A stretch of DNA of 6,910 nucleotides from Chloroflexota bacterium (GCA_003577005.1 QEUW01000398.1:1-6910), one strand, 5' to 3'; counted from the stretch's first letter, positions 1 through 5,797 are shown. Notes: generated by a model from the letters alone, not told the origin. Numbers and translations: made by a program.

Positions 1-10
1 GTAAATAGTT

Positions 11-133
11 CGACAACGTTACATTTCGATAAGACCTCCGGGAGGTGACCGGATAAATGCTCGACAAATCAGGTTGTCTCCGGTCACCTCCCGGAGGTCG
101 GCCCACCTCACATGCGCCAATTTAACGTTGTCG
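11..133. repeat. Nested inverted repeats upstream of the ABC permease operon
   Basis: Two inverted repeats sit one inside the other. The inner one is a perfect 21-bp pair (33-53 with 79-99, 25-nt loop). Each inner arm carries its own smaller dyad, ACCTCC-G-GGAGGT or its complement. The outer one is an 11-bp pair (11-21 with 123-133, core CGACAACGTT/AACGTTGTCG). If transcribed, the region could fold as a long stem with internal loops. The left inner arm contains a perfect Shine-Dalgarno-like GGAGGTGA (41-48), and the right arm contains its complement. It may be an intergenic repeat element, a terminator or attenuator for an upstream gene, or an RNA control element. There is no U-run after the right arm, which weakens the intrinsic terminator reading. 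The repeats are read directly from the sequence; the role is unknown. Confidence 0.8.
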
Positions 134-137
134 TAAT

Positions 138-193
138 AGGTAGACAGGTAAACAGGTCGTGCCCCCACTCTGTCTACCTGTCTACCTGCCTAC
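138..193. repeat. Head-to-head octamer repeats in the 5' leader of the permease gene
   Basis: On the left, GGTAGACA (139-146) and GGTAAACA (147-154) lie in tandem. On the right, the reverse complement TGTCTACC occurs twice (171-178, 179-186), followed by a degenerate TGCCTAC (187-193). The two blocks form a perfect 13-bp inverted repeat (138-150 with 175-187), and a shifted register (138-147 with 170-179) also pairs. This is low-complexity, slippage-prone DNA just before the permease start codon. An upstream in-frame GTG at 159 would translate through it, which argues against that start. Confidence 0.8.
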
Positions 194-212
194 AAAGAGC
201 AACCCACCAACC

Positions 213-1121
213 ATGCAGCAAACCACCGTGCGTGTTCACCGCCGCTGGTCCTGGCGGCTAACCAGAGAAGAAAAGGCCGCTATTCTCTTTATCCTGCCCC
301 TGATGATCCCGCTGACCGTCTACTGGATCATCCCGTCACTGGCCTCGCTCTATTTTAGCTTTACCAGCTACAATGTGCTGCAGCCGGCGCGCTGGGTCGG
401 GGTCGATAACTTTGTCCAATTATGGAACGATGCGCTCTTTTGGCGCTCGTTGCGCAACTCAGCCTATTTTACCGCCGGCAACATCCCGCTGATGATGGTG
501 GGCGGATTGGCCCTGGCCCTGGTGGTTGACTCGTACGTCCGCTTCCGCACCTTTTTCCGCATCGTCTTTTATCTGCCTTTGGTGACTTCGACGATTGCGT
601 TGTCGATGGTCTGGCTGTGGCTCTTTGACCCCAACTTTGGTCTGCTCAACGCCTTTCTGCACCTCTTTGGCCTGCCCCCGCTGCAATGGCTGCAAAGCAC
701 AACCCAGGCCATGCCCTCGATTATCTTGATGAGCGTCTGGGCGGGCGTTGGCGGCCCGATGATTATCTATCTGGCCGGTTTGCAGGGTATCCCTGATACG
801 CTCTACGAAGCCGCCCGTGTGGATGGCGCCAACAGTTGGCAATCGTTCTGGCATGTTACCTTGCCCCTGCTCAACCCGGTGACGATCTATGTGCTGGTCA
901 GCAGCATCATCGGTTCATTCCAGATCTTTGGCCCGATCTATGCCATGACCGATGGCGGCCCTGCCTTTGCCACGACGACGATTGTCCACCAGATCTATCT
1001 CAACGGTTTCCGTTTTTTCAATATGGGGTATGCATCGGCGCAGGCGTGGGTGCTTTTTGCCCTTCTGCTCGGCCTGTCCATCGCCAATCTGCGCCTGATG
1101 ACTAAAGGCATGGAGGTTTGA
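213..1121 (+). CDS. Carbohydrate ABC transporter permease, MalF/UgpA-like (CUT1)
   Basis: This is an inner-membrane permease subunit of a binding-protein-dependent sugar importer, 302 residues, a usual length for the family. Six hydrophobic segments are visible at about residues 22-46, 85-105, 116-138, 168-190, 222-243 and 275-295. The ATPase-docking EAA loop is clear: EAARVDG starts at residue 199 and ends with the LP at 217-218. I chose the ATG at 213 although no good ribosome binding site precedes it. The alternative GTG at 159 adds 18 residues encoded by octamer repeats, and the basic N-terminus (RVHRRWSWRLTREEK) fits a cytoplasmic start at 213. The gene ends one base before the partner permease, so the two are surely co-transcribed. 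No binding protein or ATPase is present in the window; the former may lie to the left. The substrate cannot be told from sequence alone. Confidence 0.93.
   Translation: MQQTTVRVHRRWSWRLTREEKAAILFILPLMIPLTVYWIIPSLASLYFSFTSYNVLQPARWVGVDNFVQLWNDALFWRSLRNSAYFTAGNIPLMMVGGLALALVVDSYVRFRTFFRIVFYLPLVTSTIALSMVWLWLFDPNFGLLNAFLHLFGLPPLQWLQSTTQAMPSIILMSVWAGVGGPMIIYLAGLQGIPDTLYEAARVDGANSWQSFWHVTLPLLNPVTIYVLVSSIIGSFQIFGPIYAMTDGGPAFATTTIVHQIYLNGFRFFNMGYASAQAWVLFALLLGLSIANLRLMTKGMEV
1112..1116 (+). promoter_or_regulatory. Ribosome binding site of the second permease gene
   Basis: GGAGG lies six bases before the ATG at 1123, inside the last codons of the preceding gene, whose TGA occupies 1119-1121. The placement fixes the start codon and suggests coupled translation of the two permease subunits. 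The first gene of the pair has no comparable site. Confidence 0.85.
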
Positions 1122-1122
1122 G

Positions 1123-2052
1123 ATGAGCCAACTGGTGCAGCCGCAACCATTGCTGGCCCCATCGTCCCGACCCGCCGTGCGCCAGAACGCTGTCGCCATC
1201 GTGGTGCGCGTGCTGGTCTATACGGTGCTGATCGTGGCGGCGGTCTCGATGCTGGTTCCCTTTGTATGGATGGTCTTTACCTCGTTCAAGCCGGAAGCAT
1301 CGATCTTCAGGATGCCGCCAGAGATCATTACGCTGGAATATACGTTGGCGCATTATCTCCGCGCCCTGACCCGCGGCAGGTTCAACTTGTACTTTATGAA
1401 CAGCCTGATTGTGGCGACCACGGCAACGGTACTCAACGTCTTGCTCAACGCCATGGCCGGCTATGCCTTTGCCCGTTTACGCTGGCGTCTGCGCGAGACC
1501 TTTTTTATCGTGGTCCTCGCCGTGATGATGTTGCCAGGGCTGATCGCCCTGATCCCCACCTTTCTGATTGTCAAGTGGACGCCGTTTGCCGGGGGCAATA
1601 ACTGGCTGGGACAAGGCGGGGTCGGTTGGCTCGACAGCTACGCTGGGCTGATCCTTCCCAGCATTGGCAACGGCTTCTACGTCTTTCTGTTGCGCCAGTT
1701 CTTTCTCACCTTGCCGAGCGAATTGGAAGACGCCGCGCGCGTCGATGGCGCCTCAGAAGCGAGCATCTTCTGGCGCATCATTCTGCCGCTGTCGGGTGCG
1801 GTGTTGGCCGTTGTCGCCATCTTTAGTTTCCAGGCGGTCTGGAACGACTTTTTGTGGCCGCTGGTCATCGTACAGAGCGATAAAATGCGCACGATCCAAC
1901 TGGGGTTGACGCTCTTCCGCTCGCAACACCGGATCGAGTGGGGGGTGCTGATGGCCGGCACGACCATTGCCACCTTGCCCACGATTCTCCTCTTTTTGCT
2001 GGCCCAACGTTATTTTGTCCAGGGCATCGCCCTGACCGGGATCAAGGGGTAG
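1123..2052 (+). CDS. Carbohydrate ABC transporter permease, MalG/UgpE-like (CUT1)
   Basis: This is the second membrane subunit of the same importer, 309 residues. A 20-residue polar N-terminus precedes hydrophobic segments at about 25-55, 93-117, 125-150, 173-192, 223-243 and 277-297. The EAA loop reads EDAARVDG from residue 202 and ends at LP (221-222). The C-terminus (QRYFVQGIALTGIKG) is the conserved tail typical of MalG-type proteins, so the gene is full length. Established family knowledge: MalF-like and MalG-like subunits form a heterodimeric pore, each docking one ATPase subunit. In many CUT1 systems the ATPase is encoded elsewhere and shared, which fits its absence here. A strong ribosome binding site and one-base spacing tie the gene to the upstream permease. 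A hairpin 27 bases after the stop likely ends the transcript. Confidence 0.95.
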   Translation: MSQLVQPQPLLAPSSRPAVRQNAVAIVVRVLVYTVLIVAAVSMLVPFVWMVFTSFKPEASIFRMPPEIITLEYTLAHYLRALTRGRFNLYFMNSLIVATTATVLNVLLNAMAGYAFARLRWRLRETFFIVVLAVMMLPGLIALIPTFLIVKWTPFAGGNNWLGQGGVGWLDSYAGLILPSIGNGFYVFLLRQFFLTLPSELEDAARVDGASEASIFWRIILPLSGAVLAVVAIFSFQAVWNDFLWPLVIVQSDKMRTIQLGLTLFRSQHRIEWGVLMAGTTIATLPTILLFLLAQRYFVQGIALTGIKG

Positions 2053-2078
2053 TGCGTTGCAAAGAAAAGACACAGTTA

Positions 2079-2108
2079 AGGGGTGCGCATCTGGGAGTGC
2101 GCACCCCT
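2079..2108. terminator. Hairpin between convergent genes, likely bidirectional terminator
   Basis: AGGGGTGCGC (2079-2088) pairs perfectly with GCGCACCCCT (2099-2108). One further A-T pair extends the stem to 11 bp, leaving a loop of about 8 nt. It lies between the stop of the second permease (2052) and the stop of the minus-strand PA14 gene (2147). No run of U follows on the plus strand (CAAAATAAATCTT). On the minus strand, a T-rich stretch (TCTTTTCTTT) comes about 9 bases after the stem. Position and symmetry support termination for both genes; the missing U-tract is the weak point. Confidence 0.65.
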
Positions 2109-2146
2109 CAAAATAAATCTTACCCTCTGCTATGCGGGGTTTGACG

Positions 2147-3766
2147 TTATCCTGTCACCGGCAAGTTGGTAAAGGGCACGCTTGGAGCCAGGTAACGGCC
2201 GTTGACCCAGCCAGCGCGCCAGTCGGGCAACTGGATCTGGATCCAACCTGTCGCTGGGCTGCGGCCCAGCATGGTGACGGTCTGGCCCCCGGCAACGACT
2301 GCCAGCGGAGGGAATTGTACCCCGGGCCCGCTTCGTACATTGAGAAAATAGGCACCCGTGACTGTAGCAACCGGCGCTGCTGGTGGCGGCACTGCTGGCG
2401 GTGGCACTGCTGGTGGCGGCACTGCTGGTGGCGGCACGACAACCGGCTGGGTTGGCGTGAGAGCCAAGTCACCAATCCGCCGCCACGTCACCTCGATCCG
2501 GGCCTCGCCGGCATCTTCAAAATACTCTACACGCACCGGCGTTGCCCCGCCGGTCACATCGACCTGGGCTGTAAAAGTTTGTAGCGGTTGAGCGCGCCAT
2601 TGGTCGATGATCCGTCGTCCATCGACCCAAAGCCGCACACCATCATCGACACGCACGGTGAATTCGTAACGACCAGAGGCCAGGCTAAGCGTACGCGTCC
2701 AGCGTACCGAGAAGCGGTCGGGGTCGATCACGTTTGGTTCTGGTGAGTCCAGCCTCCAGTTGAAGTTGAGTTGCGGGTCATGGCGCACCAGCGCCGGTTC
2801 GCCCGCCAGATTGGGATTGTTGAAGTACTCACCGCGCCAGACATTCACCGGAGCCCCTTCAGCCGGGGGCGGGGCAGGCGGCGGGGCAGCAGGTGGGGCA
2901 GCGGTCAGCCGTGTCCAACTCAACTGCGCCACCGCATTGCCTTCTGCCTCAAAATACTCCATCCGCACCGGCACCGAGCCACCCGGCAGGTCGACCTCCG
3001 CGGAGTAGGTAGTCGCCGACTGAGTCTGCCACTCGTCGATAATCAACTGGTTGTTGACCCACAACCGGACCCCATCATCCACCGTGACCGTAAAGCGGTA
3101 GCGACCGGCTGGCAGATTCAGCGAACGCGTCCAGCGTACCGAGAAATTGTCAACGTCAATGATATTGGGTTCCGGAGAACCCTGACCCCAACTGAAGTTG
3201 ATATTTGCGTCGTTGCGCAACAGGGCCGGGAGGCCGCTCAACGAACGGTTGTTGAAGTATTCACCGCGCCAGAAGCCGGCAGGCAGAGCCGGATCGTCTA
3301 TCCCGTTGCCAATACGCGTCCAATCGAGGCGGATGAGCGCCACCCCGGTATTCTCGAAGTAATCGAGCCGGATCGGGATGTTCCCGCCTGGGAGCGTGAC
3401 ATCGGCCGTGAATATCTGCTCGGATTGGACCGTCCATTCATCGATGATGAGCTGGTTGTTGACCCACAGACGCGCGCCATCATCCACCGTCACGGTAAAG
3501 CGATAGCGGCCCGGTTCAAAGGCAAAGGTGCCCGTCCAGCGGGCCGAGAAACGATCGGCAGGGATGCCTGGCGCTGGAGACCCCGTTCCCCACTCATGGT
3601 TGATTTGCGATTCGGTGCGCACCAGTTCCGGTTCGCCGCCAAACGTAGTATTCGTCCAATACAACGCCTGCCATTGGCCCACCTGCGCATGCAGTACCTG
3701 GGGCAACAAAAGGCCAGCGCTCAACAGCACAAATAGGAGTATGACACTACTCACTTTTCTCCGCAT
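2147..3766 (-). CDS. Secreted protein: three PA14 domains, Pro-rich linker, SH3 domain
   Basis: The protein has 539 residues. A signal peptide is clear: MRRK, a hydrophobic core (about 8-25) and a likely cleavage after LHA at 25-27. Three PA14-like beta-sandwich repeats follow at about 30-152, 163-287 and 307-430. Each carries the family hallmark VDDGxRLWV(N/D)(N/G) at 94-104, 229-239 and 373-383; the paired aspartates match the calcium/carbohydrate site described in some PA14 proteins. Proline-rich linkers lie at about 290-303 and 444-464. A bacterial SH3 domain (about 468-530, with LNVRSGPG and GWVNGRYL) ends the protein. Such domains are known for binding glycans or cell-wall polymers, so an extracellular adhesion or polysaccharide-binding role is inferred; no catalytic domain is visible. 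AAGGAG lies 9 bases before the ATG, supporting the start. The protein ends in LPVTG with no membrane anchor. The gene is divergent from the secreted DNRLRE-type gene. Confidence 0.9.
   Translation of the reverse strand: MRRKVSSVILLFVLLSAGLLLPQVLHAQVGQWQALYWTNTTFGGEPELVRTESQINHEWGTGSPAPGIPADRFSARWTGTFAFEPGRYRFTVTVDDGARLWVNNQLIIDEWTVQSEQIFTADVTLPGGNIPIRLDYFENTGVALIRLDWTRIGNGIDDPALPAGFWRGEYFNNRSLSGLPALLRNDANINFSWGQGSPEPNIIDVDNFSVRWTRSLNLPAGRYRFTVTVDDGVRLWVNNQLIIDEWQTQSATTYSAEVDLPGGSVPVRMEYFEAEGNAVAQLSWTRLTAAPPAAPPPAPPPAEGAPVNVWRGEYFNNPNLAGEPALVRHDPQLNFNWRLDSPEPNVIDPDRFSVRWTRTLSLASGRYEFTVRVDDGVRLWVDGRRIIDQWRAQPLQTFTAQVDVTGGATPVRVEYFEDAGEARIEVTWRRIGDLALTPTQPVVVPPPAVPPPAVPPPAVPPPAAPVATVTGAYFLNVRSGPGVQFPPLAVVAGGQTVTMLGRSPATGWIQIQLPDWRAGWVNGRYLAPSVPFTNLPVTG
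2376..2435. repeat. 15-bp tandem repeat encoding the PPPAV linker
   Basis: Four 15-bp units of the type (A/G)CTGCTGGTGGCGGC on the plus strand run head to tail at 2376-2390, 2391-2405, 2406-2420 and 2421-2435. The second unit differs at two wobble positions and the first at its first base. Read on the minus strand they encode the PPPAV repeats linking the third PA14 domain to the SH3 domain. The unit is a multiple of three, so copy-number change would alter linker length without a frameshift. Confidence 0.9.
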
Positions 3767-3775
3767 TTTTCTTTA

Positions 3776-3781
3776 CTCCTT
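3776..3781 (-). promoter_or_regulatory. Ribosome binding site of the PA14 protein gene
   Basis: Read on the minus strand this is AAGGAG, nine bases before the ATG whose complement is CAT at 3764-3766. It supports the assigned start, which is also directly followed by a well-formed signal peptide. Confidence 0.8.
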
Positions 3782-3792
3782 TATGTATAGCT

Positions 3793-3923
3793 CCCTAGTT
3801 GCTAACTCCCTGGTTGTACTGACACATGAGATTAGAGAGCTTAATGGGAGGTGCAACGCACTTTTCAAGTGTATCGCACCTGTAGCACCCTATCTAACCT
3901 GATGTGTCAATACACCCTGGTTG
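3793..3923. repeat. CCCTRGTTG direct repeats upstream of the PA14 gene
   Basis: CCCTAGTTG (3793-3801), CCCTGGTTG (3808-3816) and CCCTGGTTG (3915-3923) share one orientation. The first two are 15 bp apart. The first and third are both followed by CTAA. A short inverted pair, TGACACAT (3820-3827) and ATGTGTCA (3902-3909), brackets the DNA between the second and third copies. They could be regulator sites for the leftward gene, but no known operator is recognised. Confidence 0.45.
3850..3880. promoter_or_regulatory. Interrupted dyad in the divergent promoter region
   Basis: GGTGC (3850-3854) pairs with GCACC (3876-3880) and CACTT (3859-3863) pairs with AAGTG (3867-3871). They are separated by a symmetrical 4-nt internal loop (AACG opposite TATC) and capped by TTC. 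It lies about 84-114 bases upstream of the PA14 start codon. It could be an operator or a 5'-leader hairpin; its function is not identifiable. Confidence 0.35.
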
Positions 3924-4022
3924 CTAAGATGGAAAGCGGATCTCCTTGCAGCGCAAGTCACAACTATAAACAAGCAACCTCCCCATATAAACAACAACAT
4001 TGTGTGACGGTCACTACGTCCT

Positions 4023-4098
4023 GACATAAAAAAAGGATGGATGTACGGACCTATTTTAGAAAAGTGATGTTCCTAAAGTTGTGACCTTTTTGTATGTC
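4023..4098. repeat. 14-bp inverted repeat (one mismatch) upstream of the DNRLRE-type gene
   Basis: GACATAAAAAAAGG (4023-4036) is matched by CCTTTTTGTATGTC (4085-4098), whose reverse complement differs at one position. The 76-bp unit lies 150-225 bases before the start codon of the DNRLRE-type gene. It contains no open frame and no target-site duplication that I can recognise. It may be an operator pair, a cruciform or a small non-coding relic. Confidence 0.5.
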
Positions 4099-4248
4099 CT
4101 CACCCACTGTTCTTGCAGCGTAGGCTCGCTACTTTACGTATTCAAAGAAGTTGCTCAAAACAATTGTGTACTGGTCTGATCGGCACACCCAGGCAGCGGG
4201 AATGAGAACTGCATTTGTGGTCGGTCCATAAGAGAGGGGACGGGTGGC

Positions 4249-5658
4249 GTGAAAGAGAGATGCTTTGGCCTGAAAACGCTGGTGAGGCACGGGATAATCG
4301 TTTTCCTTTTGCTCCTTGCCGGCGTCGCCGGTGAGCCGGTTGCGGCGCAAGAAGAGCAGCCCATCGGTACTCCAGCGTTGGTGGATGAGTTGCAGCGTGG
4401 TCTCCAGCGGGAAGCGCCAGTGCGTGCGCCGCGCGTGCTGAACGAAGAAGTCTCGGCCAGTGGAGTGCATACGGTGGTCGAATTGCCGCCGGTGGCCGAC
4501 ACCTATATCGCTTCGGAGCGCCCAAATCAAAACTTTGGCGCCGATTCGCTCTATCTCGGTTTTAACAATATCGGCGACCGCTTTGGCGCCCAACGCATCC
4601 TGGTCCGTTTTGATATCGGCGGCAATATCCCCGACAACGCAGTGGTTCAGGACGCACGCCTGCGCTTACGGCTTGCCTTCTCTAGCCCACCAAAAGACGC
4701 TTCGATGAACGCCGTCTTACGCCGGGTGGCGTCAAACTGGAGCGAAACCGAGGTGACCTGGAACCTGGAGCCGTCGTGGACAGGGGTGGACACCACCGCC
4801 GGTGTGGGCAGCGCCCTGGACTGGTATGAGTGGAACGTCACAGACGTGGTGGCCGGCTGGGTGGATGGCTCGTACCCCAACTACGGCATGTTGATCATTG
4901 GTGACGAGCGCGTCCAGCAGCGCGAGCGGGCTTTTTACTCACGCGAGACCACGACCGACTTTTTCCCCCGGCTGGTGGTGGATTATACTGTCGTCACCGA
5001 CGATGAACCGCCGGTTGTCACAGTCAACCCGCTGCCGCCGTTCAGTTCGCGCAACTTTACCGTCTCGTGGAGTGGGACAGACCCCGGCAGTTCCGGCATC
5101 GCCTGCTATGATGTTCAGTATCGCATCGACGGGGGTGACTGGGTCGATTGGCTTACCTGCGTAACCGAGACATCAGCAGAGTTCCCTAACGGCGAGCACG
5201 GCCGGCTCTACGAGTTCCGCGCCCGTGGCATCGACACCGTGGGCAACGTTGAGGGGTATGGCGGTGTTGAAGCCGCTACCGTCGTGGACATCCGGCCACC
5301 AACCTCGCAGGTCTTACCACTGCCTTTGTTTACGCTGACGCCTCAGTTTGTCGTGCGGTGGGCTGGTGATGATGGTGGCGGTTCCAGCATCCAATATTAC
5401 GATATCCGCTACCGTCTCGACGGTGGCCCGTGGGTCCTCTGGCAACAACAGACGGTTGCCACCGAGGCGCTCTTTGTTACGACGGTCGATGGCCTTTACG
5501 AGTTCGAGGCGCGAGCGGTCGACCAGCGCGGCCTTGTCGAAGACTTCACCGGTGAACCTGATACTGGGACGGTAGTCGATGTACGAGAGCCATTGCTGCC
5601 CCGGCTCCATTCGCCGTTCTTGCTCAACAACTCGGGGCCTGGGGCGCCAGTGCGGTAA
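4249..5658 (+). CDS. Secreted DNRLRE-domain protein with two Ig/Fn3-like repeats
   Basis: The protein has 469 residues. The GTG start is preceded by a GAGG-like site (4234-4237) and gives a complete signal peptide: basic start, hydrophobic core 15-28, likely cleavage after VAA at 31-33. After a variable spacer, residues about 76-247 form a DNRLRE/CBM96-type beta-sandwich. Its marks are ADTYI at 83-87, NFGADSLYLG at 95-104, RILVRFDI at 116-123, the SNWSETEVTWN stretch at 162-172, the WNVTDVVAGW stretch from 195, and RLVVDY at 241-246. Two homologous Ig/Fn3-like repeats follow (about 253-347 and 350-445), each with a PLPxF opening, W(S/A)GxD, YD(V/I)xYRxDGG and YEFxAR. Two cysteines (286, 304) occur only in the first repeat and could form a disulfide. 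DNRLRE domains are common in extracellular surface and polysaccharide-related proteins, so glycan contact is plausible. No enzymatic domain or membrane anchor is seen. Confidence 0.88.
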   Translation: MKERCFGLKTLVRHGIIVFLLLLAGVAGEPVAAQEEQPIGTPALVDELQRGLQREAPVRAPRVLNEEVSASGVHTVVELPPVADTYIASERPNQNFGADSLYLGFNNIGDRFGAQRILVRFDIGGNIPDNAVVQDARLRLRLAFSSPPKDASMNAVLRRVASNWSETEVTWNLEPSWTGVDTTAGVGSALDWYEWNVTDVVAGWVDGSYPNYGMLIIGDERVQQRERAFYSRETTTDFFPRLVVDYTVVTDDEPPVVTVNPLPPFSSRNFTVSWSGTDPGSSGIACYDVQYRIDGGDWVDWLTCVTETSAEFPNGEHGRLYEFRARGIDTVGNVEGYGGVEAATVVDIRPPTSQVLPLPLFTLTPQFVVRWAGDDGGGSSIQYYDIRYRLDGGPWVLWQQQTVATEALFVTTVDGLYEFEARAVDQRGLVEDFTGEPDTGTVVDVREPLLPRLHSPFLLNNSGPGAPVR

Positions 5659-5674
5659 CGGACGACCTGGAGAG

Positions 5675-5754
5675 CGTATACGAAGCGTTGCGGCATCTAC
5701 GGCTGAGCGAGAAGAATCGCGCCACCCAAGCAGTTCCTGGCAGCTTCGTATACG
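5675..5754. repeat. 12-bp inverted repeat after the DNRLRE-type gene
   Basis: CGTATACGAAGC (5675-5686) is perfectly complemented by GCTTCGTATACG (5743-5754), with 56 bases between. Each arm contains the self-complementary octamer CGTATACG, so single-arm dyads are possible too. It lies 17 bases after the stop at 5656-5658, within a gap that has no convincing gene. It could be an operator pair or a degraded element. Confidence 0.6.
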
Positions 5755-5797
5755 AGCAGTTGTTGGTGATGCCGTTGTGGTAGTGCAAATAGTGATT

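Larger units (their letters stand above)
3767..4248. other. Divergent intergenic region between two secreted-protein genes
   Basis: These 482 bases separate the divergent PA14 and DNRLRE-type genes and are visibly more AT-rich than the flanking coding DNA. No open frame here resembles a protein and no tRNA-like fold was found. The region must hold both promoters, but no hexamer pair on either strand was good enough to call. Structured elements are listed separately: a ribosome binding site, CCCTRGTTG direct repeats, an interrupted hairpin and a 14-bp inverted repeat. A short dyad GTGAC-G-GTCAC (4004-4014) and CTTGC-AGC-GCAAG (3945-3957) are further possible regulator sites, without any identification. 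Confidence 0.7.

Noticed and set aside
459..854. A 131-codon minus-strand frame inside the first permease gene
   Set aside because: It is rich in Gln, His and Arg as expected for the antisense of a hydrophobic protein, and the plus strand encodes a clear permease with an EAA loop.
2771..3736. A 321-codon open frame on the plus strand antisense to the PA14 gene
   Set aside because: The minus-strand frame has a signal peptide, three recognisable PA14 domains and a good ribosome site; the antisense product resembles no family and its length is explained by codon bias.
3783..3900. A sigma-70 promoter for the PA14 gene (TTGCAC with TAATCT, 16-bp spacing, minus strand)
   Set aside because: Only about half of the consensus bases match in each box, so it is not distinguishable from chance in AT-richer DNA.
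4004..4014. GTGACGGTCAC as a CRP-type operator
   Set aside because: The half-sites are only one base apart, unlike the TGTGA-N6-TCACA spacing of CRP/FNR sites.
3767..4248. CRISPR array, tRNA or small RNA gene in the large intergenic region
   Set aside because: Repeats are short and irregularly spaced and no cloverleaf or strong terminated hairpin transcript could be seen.
4129..4593. Overlapping minus-strand frames before and within the DNRLRE-type gene
   Set aside because: Several frames overlap the signal peptide and DNRLRE region of a well-supported gene; none shows domains or a ribosome site.
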